Assembly: GCA_020284085.1 (NCBI GenBank)
Contig: JACEVL010000293.1
Span: forward strand, 197,001-261,000
Source: Aporrectodea caliginosa
Lineage: Eukaryota; Annelida; Clitellata; Crassiclitellata; Lumbricidae
Direction: 5' to 3'
DNA: 64,000 nt
Part shown: positions 54,848-64,000 of the stretch, in pieces
Numbering within the stretch: position 1 is the stretch's first letter
Layout: each line of letters opens with the position of its first letter
Translations under genes and position numbers: made by a program
The notes under the pieces: generated by a model
Told to the model about the DNA's origin: nothing
The model's database searches: none
Seen by the model: the letters and a program-made list of their open reading frames with translations, nothing else

Positions 54848-57230
54848 CTACCGCACACTGGCGGTTGCATAAGGGCAATGTTCGTATTGGAGTGGAGTTT
54901 TATATCCGCCTGTCCATATTATAGCACCATAATGAAAGTAGGGTAAAATGACAGCATTATGCAAAGCTCTGAGAGTATTAGAGGGAAGAGTAGCTTTAAG
55001 TCTTCTGATAGCCCCTATAGACTTGGCTATCTTATTTTTAACTAAGTTAACCTTTATTTTCCCACTATGCCTTTTAGGTAAAATTTTGAGATGACTCTTA
55101 GATATGTGTTGTATTTTGATGGTATTAAGACAGAAATGATAAGTTTTTAGTGATATTTCACTTTTAAGGTCATTTTTGGGATGTTCCAAAAATGGAACGT
55201 TGGGTCATTCCCACTAGCATTTTTTTATAATGGCAGTTTAACATGAATCAACGATACAATATTGGCTTGTGCACAATTTATTGAAAACCAGTTTATTTTA
55301 AGGTATGAAAACTTTCAAAACAGTTCACTCGAAGTATCTTGAGGCATCAGACGCATTTTTTGGTAGTGTTTTTCTTCAAAAAATGAAAAAAACGATCCTG
55401 ACTAATGTAAGTAATGTATCTCATCGCAATGTGTCATGACAAACTTTGATGTGCCTGAGCACTTTTTCACAGGATTTACAGAATTCATTATACTGGAACA
55501 TGTTACTACGTTGTTATTTGACCACCTAACAAGAACAATTTTAGCATGATATGTGTATTCAAATGTACCTCTTTCTTGTTTTGCACACACTTTCTTGTCA
55601 TTCAGAGGTGCTGTTCTAGTTTGACCATCACGTGATGGTCGAACTGCAACAGCACCTCTGAATGGCTGCTGCTCCACACCTCAGCTCAGACAGAAGACTA
55701 ACTAGTAAAGAGATTGGCAAAGTATAGCATGTGATATGGTTTCCTTTGATGAGTTAGGCAAAATTCATGACAACGCGCTCACCAAAAATGGTTTATGCGT
55801 GTCGCCTACAATAAACTGTTGCTTGAAATGGATGAACATCCTATTCATGAATAAGACATCCAGATCTTATAACTAAATCTGATTGGCTTAAACATCTCTA
55901 ACCCATGATGTCCATAGTTAGGCACCCACCGACTCATAAATGCTAAGTTTGATATGAACAATTCCAAATTGCAAAGATTTGTGTTACTGATCATATAGTG
56001 CACACTCTGTCATTCTAGAGAGATCTCTTGTCATCTGCATGCCCCTTGGCAGTATACATCCTCCTTTCATGGATTTAGACATCGCAGTTGCTATTAGACT
56101 GCATCAGGTACTCAACTGTGTTGCAGTTATTGCGTTATTTTCTAAAAACTCCAATTTAAAATATGTAGTAATCATTACAAAATCAGTGTTAAAACATAGG
56201 CATATATAAGGGGTTTTATGGGGTGGGGTCACCCTAAATAAATTGCCGATATTTTTTCTATGCAATTATATGCGAAATACAAAAAACTGAACTTTTTCGA
56301 CCATTTCCAATGGAAACCCCAGAAAACTTACCCCCCCCCGAAATTTTTTCCTGGCTACGCCCCTGGTTAAAAATAAATTAAATGAAACATAATATTAAAA
56401 ACAAATTAATGATACATGCAACAATCCAACAGTATATATACTGGCAAATTATGAACAAGGAACACAAGCACCTCATATTGGAATTATACTAATGAGAGTG
56501 CACCAACGTTCCAAAAATGGAACATGCTTCAAAACTGGGTTTTTCTTTTAGAGTTTTGCTTCTTTTTCGGTATTTTTGATTTTTATCACTGACTTTAGAT
56601 AACAATCAACAAAATACAACGTGTCTCACCTATAAAATTATGACACAAATATTTATTTCAACTTCCTAAAAGATTTTTTTCAAAAATCACAAAATTCGTC
56701 AAAATTACGCAACTGCAGCACAAAAATAAATAAAGTCAATCAGAAAATTACCACTGTTTTACATTCTCCATTCTTAGATCTTTCATTTGACATGCAAATA
56801 TAATAAATTTACCAAGGCAAAATTATGTTTTTAAACATTACAAATTATGTTCCAAAAATGGAACGTTGGTAAAATAAAGGTTGAGGGCATGCAATTTTAG
56901 GTGTTCATCCATAATTATGCCTAGAAACTTGACTTGAGGTACCCCCTTTATGGGGATGTTATTAATACTAATGGTTTTGCTAGGATCATCCTGGACCTTT
57001 CTTCTGGAACTAGAGAAGATAGTATAATTAGTCTTTTTAATATTGAGTGACAGCAGGTTAGCATGAAGCCAATTGGTCAATTGAAACAGTTCAGAATTCA
57101 TGGTGTCATATAAGTCTTGTTCATTATCAGCAGTGATAAAACCAGTGGTGTCGTCTGCAAATAAGTAGGACAGAAGCTTGTTAGTACAATTATTAATATC
57201 ATTGATATACATATTAAGTTGTGCGTGTGT
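54848..57230 (-). mobile_element. Jockey/CR1-like LINE reverse transcriptase fragment, split by a piggyBac-like insertion
   Basis: On the minus strand, 57225-56885 encodes YINDINN, FADDTTGF (catalytic pair), NWLHANLLSLNIKKTNY and FLGIIMDEHLK. After the insertion, 55046-54848 continues with NKIAKSIGAIRRLKATLPSN and AVILPYFHYGAIIW. Removing 55051-56880 and one TTAA copy makes the two parts contiguous in one frame. Both LINE ends are missing. Related to 6241-7200 and 62655-63065. Confidence 0.82.
55051..56880 (-). mobile_element. piggyBac-like element nested in the LINE
   Basis: The inverted ends CCTTTATTTT and AAAATAAAGG lie next to TTAA (55047-55050) and TTGA (56881-56884, a one-base-changed duplicate). 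Minus-strand 55677-55402 reads LVRWSNNNVVTCSSIMNSV, like the end of the piggyBac catalytic domain (PGBD-type xxVRWNDNxVV). The rest of the transposase is not recognisable. The word ATGTTCCAAAAATGGAACGT, itself palindromic, occurs near both ends and inverted at 56505-56523. A hAT-like end (CTGGCTACGCCCCTG, 56352-56366) lies inside. Confidence 0.75.
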
Positions 57231-57296
57231 CGCTTTATCTGCTCCTGTTATAGTTCACTTTAAAACGATACGTAGGCCTATTCGTAGTAATGAAAT

Positions 57297-58182
57297 TGTA
57301 TTGTATTGTATTGTATTGTATCTAAAGATTTATATAGCGCCTCTCTCAGAATAACTATTCAGAAGCGCTCTCAGCACGAAAACCCCGGAGGAAAAGAAAC
57401 GTCTTTAAAGAACGAGAAACCAAAGAGGAAAAACTAGTCATTAGTTTAGCCCTTAATGATGGGGCAAGGACATTCCAAGTAGACGGACCAACCACAGCAA
57501 ATGCCCGGCGTTGAGCCAAGGTAGTCCTTGTCCTAGGAACAAAAAGATCTAGCCAATCAGCAGAGCGCAAGGAACGAGATGCGGTCGCAGATAACGGCTT
57601 TCGCATGTAGTGAGAAAGATACTTTGGGGCACTGCTCAGCTGCGCCTTTGAGACTAGAAAGAGGATCTTAAAATGGATGCGCGCAGTGATAGGAAGCCAG
57701 TGCAAGACATCAAGCATATATATAGAGATATGCGAAAAGCGAGGGAGTCGGGCTATAAGCCTAGCTGAAGCATTTAAGACCGATTGAAGTTGAGAAAGAT
57801 GCTGTTTCGGGAGGCCCATAAGAAGTGAGTTGCAGTAGTCAAGTCGGGAACAGATAAAGGCATGAACTATGGTGGTAAAGACAGAAGGAGAGACCGATCG
57901 TCTGATGGCTCTGAGACGCCTCAGTTGAAAGAAGCAGGAGCGAGTCAGGTTAGATATGTGCTCCGTGAATGTGAGGGAGGAGTCAAGCGTGACACCCAGG
58001 TCACGGACACTAGAAGAGTATGTGTAGGCAGGGAATTTCTCGGTCAGCAATTGAAAGTCAAGTTTGGAAAGCTGTTGTCTAGTCCCAAACCAGATCAACC
58101 GAGTCTTTGTTGCATTTAGGCAGAGTCGGTTATGAACGCTTGTCAGATGCAACTGAAGGCTACTCAGTGTAGGCCTACTCAC
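57297..58182 (-). mobile_element. CR1/L2-like LINE, 5'-truncated, open C-terminal frame
   Basis: An uninterrupted minus-strand frame (58182-57355) runs from just after the RT palm (RLCLNATKTRLIWFGTRQQL) through RDLGVTLDSSL, DVLHWLP and RAFAVVGPSTWNVLAP. The short 3' tail is GCGCTTCTGAATAG...GAGAGGCGCTATATAAATC, ending in (TACAA)n at 57297-57330. The open frame implies a recent insertion. It is a sister family of the LINE at 50417-51800, with a different terminal repeat. Confidence 0.85.
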
Positions 58183-58671
58183 TTACTTACCTACTTACTT
58201 GTGATGCACAAGACCTCCAAGAAACGCTCAAAATTGAAACGACATATAATAATTATTATGTCTGTCTGTCTCTAAAGCTTTCAGAGATTGCGAATTATCT
58301 TGTTGGATTTTTCAGCCTAAGACTTGACGTCCAGAACCGTTATTTAATTTACTACGGTCTGAACTTGGTATCGGCTGACTGCGGATTGATTCGTTTCGTG
58401 ATTTATTGATACCGGCGTTATAGAAGTTGCTAATTACAAGGCTGCTGTCTTCGTAATTAGTCTGGAATCGTAGTCCTGATTCCAGCTCCCTGACAGATTC
58501 GAACCCAACCTTTGGAAGTTACCTTGTGGGGTCCTGGAGCACGTCCATCACTGACACTTGTTCTGTCGTGTTCACTTCTGATCTTTGAAAGGACAATGTC
58601 AAATACAGTTGTATTGCATTGTATTGTATTGTATTGCCTGCACCGTTTCTGAACGTCTGCTTTTATTTCAG
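58183..58671. other. Spacer upstream of copy E
   Basis: Contains short TTACTTAC (58188-58200) and GTATTGTATT (58610-58635) runs; the promoter is not identified. It ends at the acceptor TTTATTTCAG of copy E. Confidence 0.45.
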
Positions 58672-61368
58672 AGTGAAGCAACATGAATTCGAGTCTTCTG
58701 TTTGCATTGTGTCTGGTGGCTTTGGTCACTGCTGCACCAAACGGTTTGGTGGATCCAAGTTCGAATGACGAAAAGGTCGAGCTTTATTCGTCTAAGAGAC
58801 TCGAAGAGTCGTGGAAGACTTTCAAAATCAATTTTGGTAACTACTTTTATTCTGTAGTCAGAACAGGCACATTTTGTGATGCAATGCACTCTTAAGTAAA
58901 GCTATGTGAAGTGACTTGAGTGGTTTGAAGTGATGTGAAATGATGCAAAAATATGCTCTGAGATTATTTGAAGTGAAACAGGGATATGTGTTAGGTGATA
59001 TACGTACGTGAAGTGACAATGTGAAGTGATTATGGGAAGTGATGCCTGCGTAGTGATATATGTGAAGTAAATAAAAGCAATTTGAAATAGTTGAGGCGAT
59101 ATAATATTGGGAGCCTTTGCATAATAGATATATTTGAAGTGCTGCATGTGTAGTGATGTTCCTGCGAGTGGTATACGCAAAGTGAATGTGAAGTTACTTG
59201 TGTAAACTGATGCATGCGATGTAAGGTAACAAAACCTAGCGTAACGGAACATTATGTCATGTAATGTTAACGGACATTTCTTTAGAGCTGGAAATAGTTA
59301 TCCTAAAAATTCATTTAAAGTGAAACCCGGTTTATAATATTACTAGTTCTATTAATATTGTTTACACTTTATTTACGAAGACCTCTAATTTCACATAGGC
59401 AATTTATCCGTAATTAATTAAACAGCCAAGTGATATGTCTAATAAGGTGGAGTGAAAGTATAGGCCCATATAGAAAAGTTTCAACTGACATTTTCTAATA
59501 TTGATGAACAGTTGCCAACATGTTAATGGTAACGGTGTTCAAAATATTTTTGATTCTGCTCTATGTTTCCAGCGGTAATTTGAAAAAAAAATTTAGAAAT
59601 GTCTTTGAAAAACGTACGTGCACTGCATTTTTTTCTTTAACCAAATATGTCGAGCTCGAGCGGATCGAAATTTACACTCAAATGAAAATCCAAGTATGTG
59701 TTTCATTTGGAAATATTTCCAGGGATTCTGCGTGAATTCATTTTGATTACTTGCGGGTATGCGGTTGTTATATAAATAAAGCTTGCAGATTCTTCGGCAT
59801 AATAATTGACATAGGCCTATAACGCGGATGTATCACTTCATCCTAGAAGTTTTCAATTGACAAAAGCAGGCAGAAAAAATAAATCGGTAATGTCCCCATT
59901 TGTCCCATATTAGGCTAAGTGCTCCAAGAAGAATGAAGCTTAAAACGGTGCCAACGATCGAGGACATCATCAATGGCTGAAGCCGTTTAACTCGCTTTAT
60001 TTTATATTTCTAGGCAAAACCTACAAAGACGCAAAGGAGGAAATGTATCGGAAGAACATCTTCGCAGAGACTCTGAAAACAATTGAAGCTCACAACCGTC
60101 TCTACTCAGAAGGACGATCGACTTACATGATGGGGATAAATCAGTTCTCTGATTTGGTACAACACCATTATTACAGTACATTTAGAAAGGTTTATTACGT
60201 GATACCCCTCTATCTATGACTATTAGTACAACTGTAATACTTTGCTGTTTGTATAATCACATGACTTAGCACCACCGCTTATAATTATCTCCTACTGTAG
60301 GCCTATAATTATGGAGTGCTTGTGATGCTATTTTTTAATTTTTGCCCCGAGCTGGTTTCTCAAGAGTCACCGGTTATAGGAGAGAGAGATAGCGCCCCAA
60401 CTCTGTAGGCCATGGCTGTTAATTGGGCAGAGATTGCCAAAAGCCAATGGGAGAAAGTGACATGCTTTGTGCAAGTGTGTTGTATAATTTTACGCACTTC
60501 TCAAATGCTGCTAATTCGGCTGAGCACTGCAACCGTAGTATCCCATGTTAGCCGTTGATGTCTGCCAGCGTTTTTTCTGCTACTACTACAACTGCTACTA
60601 CTACTACTTACAAAACTTCTACCACCATCGCTAGCAATATGCTTTATATTTCTCGTATTATTAATATTTGCGCGCAGAAACTTTCAGAAATTGAAAGGTC
60701 ACCGAAGAAGCGAATGATGTCGCCTGGAGATTCATAGGTGACGCATACCCAGTGAAGGACTAGGTATACCTTTCACATCTTATAGTGAGGAATAAATTAG
60801 CTCGGTTTAATATTTCTTCAGGTGAAAGTCTTTTGTTGCTCCTCATGTTGCTGACTGACACCATTTAGACGTTCAATATTCTTTGAACGGATTTTAGTCA
60901 TTTTATTTACTGTTTATATAAATGCTTACGTACCTACATGCATACATGCATACCTTCTTGTATACACACAAGCGCATATGCATTAATACTGTATATAGTA
61001 TTTGCCGTATTATCGAACAAACACAGCATTCGTACGTCAACGATTATTATACACGTAGCTTCTATAATCAGCGAAATATATACAGTAGCTTAACATCTTC
61101 GGCAGTGCTTTCACCGTTCACCGTAATCGATAACATTTTCGAGTAAACGGCCGAGCAAACCAAGGATGGCTTTCCAGCCTGTAAATCTTTCGTCCACTCA
61201 GATGGGAAGCTGCTATCACCTGACATCACTGGAGTAGACACGGGCAATGTGGACAGATTGCCGGCCTTGATTTCTTCTCTAGTTGATGAAGTGCTAAACT
61301 TTTGAGTGTATCAAAGTTGCCTCTGGGTCAGGACAGGCAGCAGTGGTAGCTGTTATGTATTTCAAGCC
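58672..61368 (+). pseudogene. Cathepsin L-like cysteine protease, copy E (exons 1-2 intact, later exons decayed)
   Basis: Exon 1 is 58672-58836 (ATG 58683): signal peptide MNSSLLFALCLVALVTA, then VELYSSKRLEESWKTFKINF. Exon 2 is 60014-60156: KTYKDAKEEMYRKNIFAETL and GINQFSDL, with a correct acceptor, donor and phase. Exon 3 survives only as its 3' end near 60703-60763: NDVAWRFIGDAYPVKD, then TAG and GTATAC. There the oxyanion-hole Gln codon CAG of the paralogues has become TAG at the intact donor. At 61336-61368, GSSGSCYVFQA resembles the catalytic exon 4 (GSCGSCWAFSA, 7 of 11 identical), but without a usable donor; this part is tentative. No exons 5-8 are seen before the window ends. Probably a dead copy, though exons 1-2 could still be transcribed as a propeptide-only product. 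Confidence 0.72.
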
Positions 61369-61399
61369 CTTGCAGTGCCATGCGTTTATTGTCGGCATG

Positions 61400-62640
61400 T
61401 CCTTGGCAGTGATTGGCACAAAAGTATTTTGAAAATAGATTTCTATTTACCGCAAAGAAAATACTATTTTATTTTATATTTGATGTAAGTGATGGCAAAA
61501 TACTTTTGAAAAGTCTGAGATATTGATGGAGTTGATTTACTGAACAGCTGAGATATTGAAGGAGTTCATTTACTGAACAGCTTCAACTTGGCCATCCTCG
61601 AGATGATTATTAAGAATTTCTCCAACTCGTGGCATCCATGGTTGGATTGAGCAGCTCGACAGCAGTTCACAAGCCTGGTGCTCTTCACGGAGCGCGTTAT
61701 ATGTCGAAGACAATTTACTCGATGAAGATTGTAGTTTTTGTATATGGAAATGAATCGGTTATCCAGTTGAAGGCCCCTGAATTACAGGGCATTCGCCGAA
61801 TTAACAGATTTGTAGTTAACATCTAAATCCAATCTTGGTTCTCGTGTCGAGTCATTGTTAATGCACTCATGTATGTATATGGCCATTTATATAGCGCCCT
61901 ACAAGAAACTCACGAAGGCGCTGACATCAATGACATTCAGCTAATCCAAAGGCTGGACGACTATGATGGTTGATCAATGGTAAAATGACGTTCGGGACAA
62001 CATAATGTGATCGAATCATAAGTCCATAAATGGTCTCAAATTACATACACGTAGATATATATTTTATTCAGGTTTCTGTTCACTTAATAAGTAAGTCCTG
62101 GTTGTACACTAGATGAATTAAAGGCGGCTATTTATTTTTTAGATAGATTGAGAATGAATTCCACGATGTTGGACCACAACATTTGATTGAGAATTGCTTC
62201 AGTCTAGTCCTAGCTTTGTCACTACGGAATCCTTCAGACGTCCTAGTGTTGTAACTATGTACATCTGAACTCTGGTCAATAAACTTATTTAACTTGCCTG
62301 TGGAGTTTGAACATGAATAAACTTATCTGAAGACTTGTCATTTCACATGATTGCAAATAACATGATTCTTAAATATAGGTGATGTTGTAGATAACCAGGG
62401 AATATGTCAATGTAAATATTGAATATGAACCTAATTGCACGTTTTTGATAAAAAACGGCATATTATTCAGACGTTTCGGATAATTAGAACCTCATAATAT
62501 TGCAATATCAAAGGCATGGGAAATATTTTAAGGCATAATATAAATTTAACATTATGTACCTTGACAAGCAGTGCCTAACCCTAGATAAGATACGGACGTT
62601 TTTGGCAATCTTGGTATATTATATATATAATATGATCAGC
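61400..62640. other. Spacer 3' of copy E
   Basis: No gene is recognised. A minus-strand shared LINE/SINE tail (TATATAGCGCCCTACAAG...AAGGCGCTG) lies at 61888-61922. The rest is AT-rich unique DNA. Confidence 0.45.
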
Positions 62641-62654
62641 GTATAAATCAAACC

Positions 62655-63065
62655 TCTCTAAGTTGACCATGCTTCAGAAGCGGGCGGTTAGATTTGTTGC
62701 CAAAAATCCCATATAGAGCTCATACAAAAGTTGCATTCCGCGACCATAACATATTAAGAATTTATCAGATAAGGCAGGTACAATTAGGGACTTTAATATA
62801 TCGCTATACCCACAATTTGCTACCCCCTACGTATCAAGGGGTTTTCCTTCTTAATGCTAACATCCATCTACACTACTCAAGAAACCCAAATTCTCTCTAT
62901 ATACCGTTTGGCCGCACCAACACTAGGTTCTCCTCGATAAAATGTACTGGACCGAGAAACTGGAATAAGATTCCTCTTTCCATCCGCTCAGTACCTAGCC
63001 TTCATCTTTTTATTAGGACCACAACTGATCAAGGACTAGCAATAGCTCAAGGACATTTGACATGA
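62655..63065 (+). mobile_element. LINE C-terminal fragment
   Basis: Reads LQKRAVRFVAKNPI, then (after one stop) RIYQIRQVQLGTLIYRYTHN, GRTNTRFSSIKCTGPRNWNK and SVPSLHLF. It is the same family as 6241-7200. The frame is open from 62694 to the stop at 63063-63065. Confidence 0.72.
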
Positions 63066-63228
63066 TTCACCAATAATTTCTGTGATGAGAGCAATGAAAA
63101 GAATATCGTTTCTCATTCTTATTCGCTGATATCAATTGTGTCTATGGACTACTGATCAAGCCATGGATCTGGACTCAGATGCACTGCTTTAAGTTTTTTG
63201 AGTCTTGTGGTGCGGTATATAGCGTTTT

Positions 63229-63356
63229 CAGTGATGGGCAAAAGTTAACTAAGAAGTTGCAAACTTTTTTAAACTAAATTGTTTAGTTGAGACTCTTTAA
63301 CTAAAAAATAGGCCTAGTTATAGTTTAAATAAAATATTAGTTAGTGCCCATCACTG
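63229..63356. mobile_element. hAT-type MITE (128 bp)
   Basis: The ends are CAGTGATGGGCAAAAGTTAA and TTAGTTAGTGCCCATCACTG. The flanking 8-mers AGCGTTTT and AACATTTT agree at six of eight positions. The interior is a self-complementary TTAGTT/AACTAA series. The ends match those of the MITE at 3745-3928. Confidence 0.8.
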
Positions 63357-63359
63357 AAC

Positions 63360-64000
63360 ATTTTATGTAACTTATCCTCTGTCTAATTTTGCAACGAGAA
63401 AGAGTAAAGTGGTATCAATCGATGATGCACTGAGCAATTGTGAGTGAAGCATGAGAGTGATGCTAATCATCTGTGGACTTTGACCTCCAAGTGACCAGTG
63501 TCTCTGGACAACTCCTTTGACTATATTGCAATTGCGATTAGGATTACTCTGCTTCCTGTAAATCTAATCACATATGTATATGGGTGTATGCATGCGCCTG
63601 GCAATTGTCCTTCTTGTGTACATTTCTGTCTGTCTTTCTCTTTGGGTCTTTCCTCGTCTCTCTTCTGCCTTGAAGTCAAAGATTAAAGTCCAGATGCTCA
63701 CGAAACTACCAGAGTAACAATAATACGTGGCTCATCCACATCCATCTCACCCTCTACATTTCCTTGCCAGCTTGACTTAATGTCGTCAAAACTATTTACA
63801 ATACTGCGGTCATGGTATGGAAATTATAAAGATTTCTTATAGCTATCATAAAATATTGTTAGTAGATGAGAGAAAAAATGTAATAGAGAAGTAAATGACG
63901 GAATACTAGGGTTGGGGAGCCTTTTACCTGCCAGGTCCCCATCTGGAATTATCTAGTAACCTTATTATTCATTCCACTCAACAACGCAGCATAGCTGACT
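63360..64000. other. Unassigned end of window
   Basis: No gene or clear repeat is recognised; a TCTGTCTGTCTTTCTC tract lies near 63625-63645. Confidence 0.4.

Noticed and set aside
61629..61826. Relic of exon 5 of copy E (LSSSTAVHKPG resembling [11 protein letters not shown])
   Set aside because: Only a few scattered identities; not better than chance by eye.

Overview
This window is eukaryotic nuclear DNA from an invertebrate animal, probably a marine one. The evidence is GT-AG introns of about 0.4-5.7 kb between small phase-conserved coding exons, tRNA-derived SINEs, CR1/L2- and jockey-like LINE fragments, hAT, piggyBac, Tc1/mariner-like and LTR elements, and long triplet and (ACAT)n microsatellites. 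I cannot name the species. Nothing prokaryotic (operons, CRISPR, Shine-Dalgarno sites) is present.

The only host genes I can support form a tandem array of cathepsin L-like cysteine proteases (papain family C1A), all on the + strand. Complete copies share eight coding exons. Exon 1 is the signal peptide, exon 2 the I29/ERFNIN propeptide, exon 3 the propeptide end and start of the mature enzyme, exon 4 the catalytic Cys, exon 5 the [11 protein letters not shown] region, exon 6 a linker, exon 7 the catalytic His and Asn, and exon 8 the C-terminus. Copy A (exons 3-8; exons 1-2 lie before the window) is at 20-16772. A fragment A' (intron 7 plus a decayed exon 8) is at 20127-21080. Copy B (eight exons) is at 24931-34544 and copy C (eight exons) at 40118-49578. 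Fragment D (exon 2 only) is at 52976-53118. Copy E (exons 1-2 intact, then relic exons 3 and perhaps 4) is at 58672-61368. Every copy longer than one exon carries a lesion as assembled: a frameshift in exon 6 of A, a TAG in exon 5 of B, a one-base frameshift in exon 3 of C, and decay after exon 2 of E. Copy C is closest to functional.

The introns and spacers are packed with mobile DNA. Several insertions can be dated because the paralogous copy shows the empty site. A Mutator-like element (717-2337, 9-bp duplication) lies in A intron 3. A 2.6-kb hAT element with an intact transposase (7630-10220) lies in A intron 6. An LTR retrotransposon with only gag-protease (13009-15794) lies in A intron 7. 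A piggyBac derivative with its catalytic core deleted (17471-19045) lies just 3' of A. A 786-bp TA-flanked inverted-repeat element (48016-48801) lies in C intron 7. A piggyBac-like element (55051-56880) is nested inside a LINE reverse transcriptase between D and E. Four short hAT MITEs are scattered through the window. LINE fragments are frequent. Two LINE families and the SINEs share a GCGCCTCTGA...GGGGCGCTATA 3' tail, which suggests the SINEs are mobilised by these LINEs.

The window reads as a recently expanded and decaying protease cluster being broken up by transposons, not as an operon-like or defence system. I found no novel molecular machine. The most informative items are the distinct lesion in each protease copy, the paralogue-validated insertion sites, the nested piggyBac-in-LINE, and the internal duplication of a catalytic-domain exon in copy C.
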